Origin: Mongoliimonas terrestris
Lineage (GTDB): Bacteria; Pseudomonadota; Alphaproteobacteria; Rhizobiales; Pleomorphomonadaceae
DNA: 64,000 bases
NCBI RefSeq assembly: GCF_001927285.1
Contig: NZ_MSIG01000001.1
Coordinates: 186,001-250,000 of the forward strand
Direction of reading: 5' to 3'
Positions 59,801 through 64,000 of this stretch are shown here, in pieces. Below the pieces are notes generated by a model. That model was not told the DNA's origin and made no database searches. It saw only the letters and a list, made by a program, of their open reading frames with translations. Every line of letters starts with the position of its first letter. The stretch's first letter is position 1. The position numbers were made by a program, and so were the translations under genes.

Positions 59801-60730
59801 TCAGCCGTCGAGGGACGGCAGGGCCGCGGAGATCCGATCCCGCTGGGCCTCGTAGCGGGCCGGCAGCCTCAAGGCCGTGCCGAGAGCGTCCGGCGCCTCG
59901 TCGACCGCAAAGCCGGGGGTGTCGGTGGCGATCTCGAAGATCACGCCGCCGGGCTCGCGGAAGTAGACCGACCGGAAGTAGGCACGGTCCTTCTGCTCCG
60001 TCGTCTCGATGCCGAACCGGTCGCGCAGCCGCTCCACGAGGGCGGTCTGCTCCGCGTCGTCGGCGGCGCGGAACGCCACGTGGTGCACCGACCCCTTGCC
60101 GAGGGCGCCGCGCGGAAACCCGCCGACCGCCCGAACGTCCACCACGGCGCCGGCTGCCGCGCCCGGCGCCGCCAGGCGGGTCACCGACCCGTCGGTGCCG
60201 GACACCTCAAAGCCGAGGACTTCGGAGAGGACGGCGACGGTCGGACCGGCGTCGGCGACGAGCAGCGTCACGCCCTGAAGGCCGCGGATGGCGACGTCCG
60301 CGCCGATCGCGTCCGTGGTCCAGGGCGCGGCGGTCGGCGCATCGAGGGTTGCCACGAGGGCGAGGCGCATGCCGTCCGGGTCGCGGAAGGCGAGCCGGCG
60401 GGCGCCGAACAGCACCGTCGGGTCCTCGATGGCGACGCCCGCGGCGAGGAGCCGGTGGGTCCAGAAGCCGAAGGCGGCCTCCGGGATCAGGAAGGCGGTC
60501 TCCTGCACCTCGCCGACCCCGAGGCGGCCCGGGCGGGCGTTCGCCCACGGGAAGGTGGTGAAGAGCGTGCCCGGCGCGCCGGCCGCGTCGCCGAAATAGA
60601 GGTGCCAGGTGCCCGGATCGTCGAAGTTCACGGTGCGCTTGACGAGGCGGAGGCCGAGCACCCCCGTGTAGAAGTCGAGGTTGCCGCGGGCGCCGCCCGC
60701 GATGGCCGTGACGTGGTGAAGGCCTGCCAT
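59801..60730 (-). CDS. Ring-cleaving dioxygenase-like protein of the VOC (glyoxalase) superfamily
   Basis: The 309-residue protein has two paired VOC halves. The opening L-H-H-V-T-A-I-A and a second H-H-V-A-F each supply a metal-ligand His, and V-I-F-E-I-A-T-D-T-P supplies Glu. This matches MhqO-type hydroquinone dioxygenases. It would cleave aromatic rings with Fe(II) and O2. It is divergent from the CO-oxidation regulator gene. Substrate unknown. Confidence 0.88.
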   Translation of the reverse strand: MAGLHHVTAIAGGARGNLDFYTGVLGLRLVKRTVNFDDPGTWHLYFGDAAGAPGTLFTTFPWANARPGRLGVGEVQETAFLIPEAAFGFWTHRLLAAGVAIEDPTVLFGARRLAFRDPDGMRLALVATLDAPTAAPWTTDAIGADVAIRGLQGVTLLVADAGPTVAVLSEVLGFEVSGTDGSVTRLAAPGAAAGAVVDVRAVGGFPRGALGKGSVHHVAFRAADDAEQTALVERLRDRFGIETTEQKDRAYFRSVYFREPGGVIFEIATDTPGFAVDEAPDALGTALRLPARYEAQRDRISAALPSLDG

Positions 60731-60938
60731 GATGGTCTCCCGTTCGCCCTTCCGAAAGGGCGTTTCGAAGTGACCGGAAGATAGGCCGGGACGGGCTGCC
60801 GCATCAGGCGCCGTCCCGGCGATGGACTGTCAACCGGATCCGCCACGATCGGCGCGGGGACGTCGCGCGCCTGGTCTCACCACCTGGCGCGGGATCTGCT
60901 ATGAAGGCGGGAAATGTGCGGCAGGGAGGAGGCCGGAC

Positions 60939-62159
60939 ATGATCGCGACCCACGAGCCCTGGCTCGTGGCCCTTTCCGTGCTGGTCGCCTTCCAGGGAAG
61001 CTACGTGGGGCTTCACCTGGCGCGCGGCGTGGCGGGGGTCACGGGGCTGCGGCGCCGGCAGCGGATCACCGGGGCGGCCATCTCGCTGGCCCTGGCCATC
61101 TGGACCATGCATTTCGTCGGCATGCTGGCGATCCGCCTGCCGCTGGCGGTGGACTTCCTCGTCCTGCCGACGCTCCTCTCCTTCCTGATCTGCGCCCTGG
61201 TGGTCGGCTTCGCGGTCTTCTTCGTCGCCCTGAAGCCGCCGACGCGGCCGCGCCTCGTGCTGGCCGCCGCCCTGATGGGCGCCGGCATCGTGACCATGCA
61301 CTATCTCGGCATGCAGGCCCTCCACGCGAGCCTCCACATGACGCACGACCCGGTGCTGGTGACACTCAGCATCGGGATCGGCGTGGCGGCGTCGGGCGCG
61401 GCGCTCACCTTCGGCTTCGGCCGCCACGGCCGGCGGTCGGCGGCGCTCTCGGCGCTCGTCATGGCGCTCGCCATCGCGGCCATGCACTACACCGCCATGG
61501 CGGGCACGCACCTTCACGGGGGGCACGGGGCGCCGACCGCAGGGCAGCCGGCGCTTTCGCCCGGGCTCCTGGCGGTGGTGGTGTCGGTGGTGGCCTTCCT
61601 GGTCTCCGGCCTCTTCCTCCTCAGCTTCGTGCCGGAGACCGACGCGCCCGCCGGGTTCGCGCCCGACCGGTCGGTGCCGGAGGAGGACGGGGCCGACCGC
61701 GCCGGGGCGATCGACGCCTTGGCGATGGGGGCCGGGCCGGCGGCGGATCCGGGCCTTGCGCCCCGGACGGCGGAGACGACGGCGGCGCCAGCCCCGGTGG
61801 CGGCATCGGCCGCGCAGGCGGACGGCCTGCCGGTGGAGCGCGACGGCTGCCGGCGGCTCCTCGACGTGGCGCGCGTGCAGGCGGTGCAGGCGGACGGACA
61901 CTACACCCGCCTGTTCGACGGGGAGAGCCTCTGGTTCTGCCCGCTCTCCATCGGCGAGGTGGAGACCCGGCTGGACGGCGACCTCTACGCCCGCATCCAC
62001 CGCAGCCACATCGTGCGGCTCGACCGGATCGCTGCCGTGCGCAAGGCCGGGGACGCGGACCAGGTGGCGCTGTCCACCCGCATGCCCTACCGCGCCCCGG
62101 TCGCCCGCGCCCGCCGCTCGTGGCTGCGCCAGCGCCTCGCCGACACCCGCATCGCCTGA
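60939..62159 (+). CDS. coxC: MHYT-LytTR sensor-regulator, CoxC-like
   Basis: ATG 60939 follows GGGAGGAGG. The 406-residue protein has seven helices with three MHYT-type motifs, M57-H-F-V, M120-H-Y-L and M182-H-Y-T, thought to hold copper and sense CO, O2 or NO. A LytTR DNA-binding domain occupies about residues 300-406 ([12 protein letters not shown]). This is the design of CoxC/CoxH regulators of carboxydotrophs, and the CO dehydrogenase genes follow 368 bases later. Confidence 0.9.
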   Translation: MIATHEPWLVALSVLVAFQGSYVGLHLARGVAGVTGLRRRQRITGAAISLALAIWTMHFVGMLAIRLPLAVDFLVLPTLLSFLICALVVGFAVFFVALKPPTRPRLVLAAALMGAGIVTMHYLGMQALHASLHMTHDPVLVTLSIGIGVAASGAALTFGFGRHGRRSAALSALVMALAIAAMHYTAMAGTHLHGGHGAPTAGQPALSPGLLAVVVSVVAFLVSGLFLLSFVPETDAPAGFAPDRSVPEEDGADRAGAIDALAMGAGPAADPGLAPRTAETTAAPAPVAASAAQADGLPVERDGCRRLLDVARVQAVQADGHYTRLFDGESLWFCPLSIGEVETRLDGDLYARIHRSHIVRLDRIAAVRKAGDADQVALSTRMPYRAPVARARRSWLRQRLADTRIA

Positions 62160-62527
62160 CGAAGGGCGGCGGGGGACGCCTCGCCGTTCGCAGTTCAGGG
62201 GCTTCGTCGCGCACGACGCCGGGGGCGCGCCTTCGCGGGCGCGGCGCTGGATGCTGGCGATCTGGTGCGGCGCGGCAGACCGGCCGAATGATGCAATTCA
62301 GAGCGGTATTCTTCGCTTAAAGATAGTTGCTTCTGCATGGGATGCGACAGCAAGACTGTCGCACTTGGTGCATCGGCGCCGCCGATCGTGCAATCGGCAG
62401 GCTTATGATGCATCGGCCGTTGTTGTGCGCCGCACCGCCCGTCACCCTCCGGTTCAATCGATTGAAAACGCGGCGTGCCGCCGGACACCCGGCGGCCCGG
62501 AACGCGTGCGGCGGAGGAGACCATCCC
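62160..62527 (+). promoter_or_regulatory. Control region of the CO dehydrogenase genes
   Basis: No gene is seen in these 368 bases. They hold several elements: TGCGACAG-CAAGA-CTGTCGCA (62343-62363), GCCGAT-CGTGCA-ATCGGC (62381-62398), two direct copies of TGCATCGGC 40 bases apart (62369-62377 and 62409-62417), and the perfect palindrome TTCAATCGATTGAA (62453-62466). A strong GGAGGAG ribosome site precedes the GTG at 62528. LytTR-type or other regulators could bind here. Confidence 0.55.
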
Positions 62528-63397
62528 GTGATACCAGGGCCCTTCCACTATCACCGGCCGACGTCGGTCGCCGAGGCGGTGGCGCTTCTTGCCGCCCACG
62601 GGGACGACGCCCGGCCGCTCGCCGGCGGGCACAGCCTCATCCCCATGATGAAGCTGCGCATGGCCGTGCCCGATCATCTGGTGGACCTTGCCGCCATCCC
62701 GGATCTCAAGGGCATCTGCGAGGACGGCGACCGCATCGTGATCGGCGCCACCACCACGCAGCGCGAGGTGATCGGCTCCGACCTCCTCGCCGCGCGGCTG
62801 CCGATCCTCGCCGAGACCGCCCGGCAGATCGCCGACCCGCAGATCCGCACCAAGGGCACCTTCGGCGGCAACGTGGCGAACGGCGACCCGGGCAACGACA
62901 TGCCGGCGCTGATGCAGTGCCTCGATGCGGTGTACCGGCTGGCCGGACCCGACGGATCCCGCACGGTGCCGGCGCGCGACTACTACCAGGGCGCCTACTT
63001 CACCGCGCTGGAGCCGGGCGAACTCCTCACCGCCGTGGAGATCCCCGTGCCGCCCGCCGGGCACGGCTACGCCTACGAGAAGCTGAAGCGCAAGGTCGGC
63101 GACTATGCGACCGCCGCGGCGGCCGTGGTGCTGACGCTCGACGGCGGCACGGTCGCCACCGCGTCCATCGCGCTCACCAACGTGGCGTCCACGCCGCTCC
63201 ACGCGGCAGCGGCGAGCGCCCTCGTCATCGGCACCGGCCTCGACGCGGCCACCCTGAAGGCGGCCGCCGACGCCGCCAAGGCGATCACCGACCCCGCCAC
63301 CGACGGCCGCGGCACGGCCGAGTATCGCCGCGAGATGGCGGGCGTCATGGTCGCCCGCGCGCTCGCCAAGGCCATGCGCCGCGCCAAGGGAGCCTGA
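62528..63397 (+). CDS. coxM: CO dehydrogenase medium (FAD) subunit
   Basis: The 289-residue protein starts at GTG 62528. FAD-binding motifs are A-G-G-H-S (32-36) and T-F-G-G-N (111-115, usually T-I-G-G). It also has Y-H-R-P near the start. CoxM passes electrons from the iron-sulfur subunit to quinones. Similar FAD subunits serve xanthine-oxidase-type enzymes, but the neighbours identify it as CoxM. CoxS follows five bases later. Confidence 0.92.
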   Translation: MIPGPFHYHRPTSVAEAVALLAAHGDDARPLAGGHSLIPMMKLRMAVPDHLVDLAAIPDLKGICEDGDRIVIGATTTQREVIGSDLLAARLPILAETARQIADPQIRTKGTFGGNVANGDPGNDMPALMQCLDAVYRLAGPDGSRTVPARDYYQGAYFTALEPGELLTAVEIPVPPAGHGYAYEKLKRKVGDYATAAAAVVLTLDGGTVATASIALTNVASTPLHAAAASALVIGTGLDAATLKAAADAAKAITDPATDGRGTAEYRREMAGVMVARALAKAMRRAKGA

Positions 63398-63402
63398 AGC
63401 CC

Positions 63403-63924
63403 ATGTCCGCAGACACCACGCCCATCGCCACGCTGCCGGTCACCCTCACGGTGAACGGCCGGAAGGTGCAGCGCTTCGTGGAGCCGCGCACCCTCCTCAT
63501 CCATTTCCTGCGCGAAGAGCTCTCCCTCACCGGCGCCCACATCGGCTGCGAGACCAGCCACTGCGGCGCCTGCACGGTGGAGATCGACGGCCTTTCGGTG
63601 AAGAGCTGCACCCTGTTCGCCGTCCAGGCGGACGGCGCCGCCGTCAACACCGTGGAAGGGCTCGCCAACCCGGACGGCACGCTGCACGCCCTGCAGGAGG
63701 GCTTCCGGCAGATGCACGGCCTGCAGTGCGGCTTCTGCACCCCCGGCATGCTGATGCGCGCCAAGGTGCTGCTGTCGGAGAACCCTGACCCGACCGAGGA
63801 GGAGATCCGCCACGGCATCGCCGGCAACCTCTGCCGCTGCACCGGATACCAGAACATCGTCAAAGCCATACAACACGCCGCCGCCACGCTGAACGGCCGC
63901 GTCTTCCAGGAGGCCGCGGAATGA
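63403..63924 (+). CDS. coxS: CO dehydrogenase small (2Fe-2S) subunit
   Basis: The 173-residue protein has two [2Fe-2S] clusters: C49-x4-C54-x2-C57 with C69 (plant-ferredoxin type), and C109-x2-C112 with C144-x-C146 (helical type). Length and motifs match CoxS. It overlaps the coxL start by four bases. Confidence 0.94.
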   Translation: MSADTTPIATLPVTLTVNGRKVQRFVEPRTLLIHFLREELSLTGAHIGCETSHCGACTVEIDGLSVKSCTLFAVQADGAAVNTVEGLANPDGTLHALQEGFRQMHGLQCGFCTPGMLMRAKVLLSENPDPTEEEIRHGIAGNLCRCTGYQNIVKAIQHAAATLNGRVFQEAAE

Positions 63925-64000
63925 ACGAGATGGTCATCACCCGCGCGGAGCGGGAAGCGCGGCTGGAAGGCATGGGCTGCAAGCGGAAGCGCGTGGAGGA
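63921..64000 (+). CDS. coxL: CO dehydrogenase large (Mo) subunit, N-terminus only
   Basis: The frame begins at ATG 63921 and runs off the window end. The visible residues end with [10 protein letters not shown], which fits my memory of the N-terminus of form I CoxL. The Mo-Cu active site loop (A-Y-x-C-S-F-R) would be downstream and cannot be checked. Confidence 0.88.
   Translation, partial: MNEMVITRAEREARLEGMGCKRKRVE

Noticed and set aside
1-64000. tRNA or rRNA genes, transposases, integrases and attachment sites
   Set aside because: I looked for conserved rRNA stretches, tRNA-like cloverleaf ends and DDE or integrase motifs and saw none, though a covariance-model search would be needed to exclude a tRNA.

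Overview
The window is GC-rich, densely packed bacterial DNA. Many genes overlap by 1 to 4 bases (ATGA or GTGA junctions). The gene families point to an alphaproteobacterium, most likely of the Hyphomicrobiales type: a CoxC/CoxM/CoxS/CoxL carbon monoxide dehydrogenase cluster, an ECF42-type sigma factor with a DGPF-domain partner, TRAP and ABC uptake systems, a fused subunit I+III heme-copper oxidase, and several chemoreceptors. I saw no insertion sequence, prophage, CRISPR array, rRNA or tRNA, so this reads as ordinary chromosome rich in accessory metabolic clusters. The genus assignment is not supported beyond that level.

Layout. 1-2.9 kb: end of a GntR-type regulator, an ACMSD-like amidohydrolase, a short tandem repeat, a cold-shock protein with a long leader, and a two-gene operon of small proteins closed by a clear terminator. 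3.1-6.3 kb: an overlapping run of an SDR, two tiny membrane proteins, a ferric-reductase/Rieske fusion, a Cys-motif membrane-anchored protein and a two-helix protein, which looks like an undescribed membrane redox module. 6.4-8.9 kb: a soluble chemoreceptor with a globin-like domain that appears to lack the proximal histidine, and a GAF-HTH protein. 8.9-12.9 kb: an ABC importer with intercistronic palindromes. 13.1-14.8 kb: an ArsR regulator with two SRPBCC proteins. 14.9-25.6 kb: two divergent operons around an Lrp/AsnC regulator. One carries a binding protein, a permease-ATPase fusion, a Baeyer-Villiger-type monooxygenase and an SDR; the other carries a diaminopropionate ammonia-lyase-like enzyme, an SDR, an M20 hydrolase and a gamma-glutamyltransferase-like protein.

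25.6-29.7 kb: a copper chaperone pair and a DctPQM TRAP transporter. 30.2-32.3 kb: a transmembrane chemoreceptor. 32.3-34.5 kb: secreted protein, DGPF protein and ECF42 sigma factor. 34.8-38 kb: a glycosyltransferase, a GH5-like hydrolase and two small proteins. 38.3-40.2 kb: a chemoreceptor ending in a PilZ domain. 40.6-44.2 kb: three overlapping or adjacent coiled-coil genes of unknown function, the strongest candidate here for an undescribed multi-component system. 44.3-47.5 kb: EF-hand protein, small secreted protein and an OmpR/EnvZ-type pair. 47.6-53.9 kb: a TerB/DUF533-like protein and a caa3-like oxidase with its CtaG assembly factor. 54-59.7 kb: a flippase, a GNAT-like protein, an acyl carrier protein, an AMP-ligase and a PLP decarboxylase. 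59.8-64 kb: a VOC dioxygenase and the start of the CO dehydrogenase operon with its MHYT-LytTR regulator; coxL runs off the window.

Taken together, the organism appears to combine organic-acid and amino-acid scavenging with respiratory flexibility (heme-copper oxidase, CO oxidation, a Rieske/heme b module) and heavy investment in sensing. Functional assignments rest on motif recognition by eye, and none was checked against a database.
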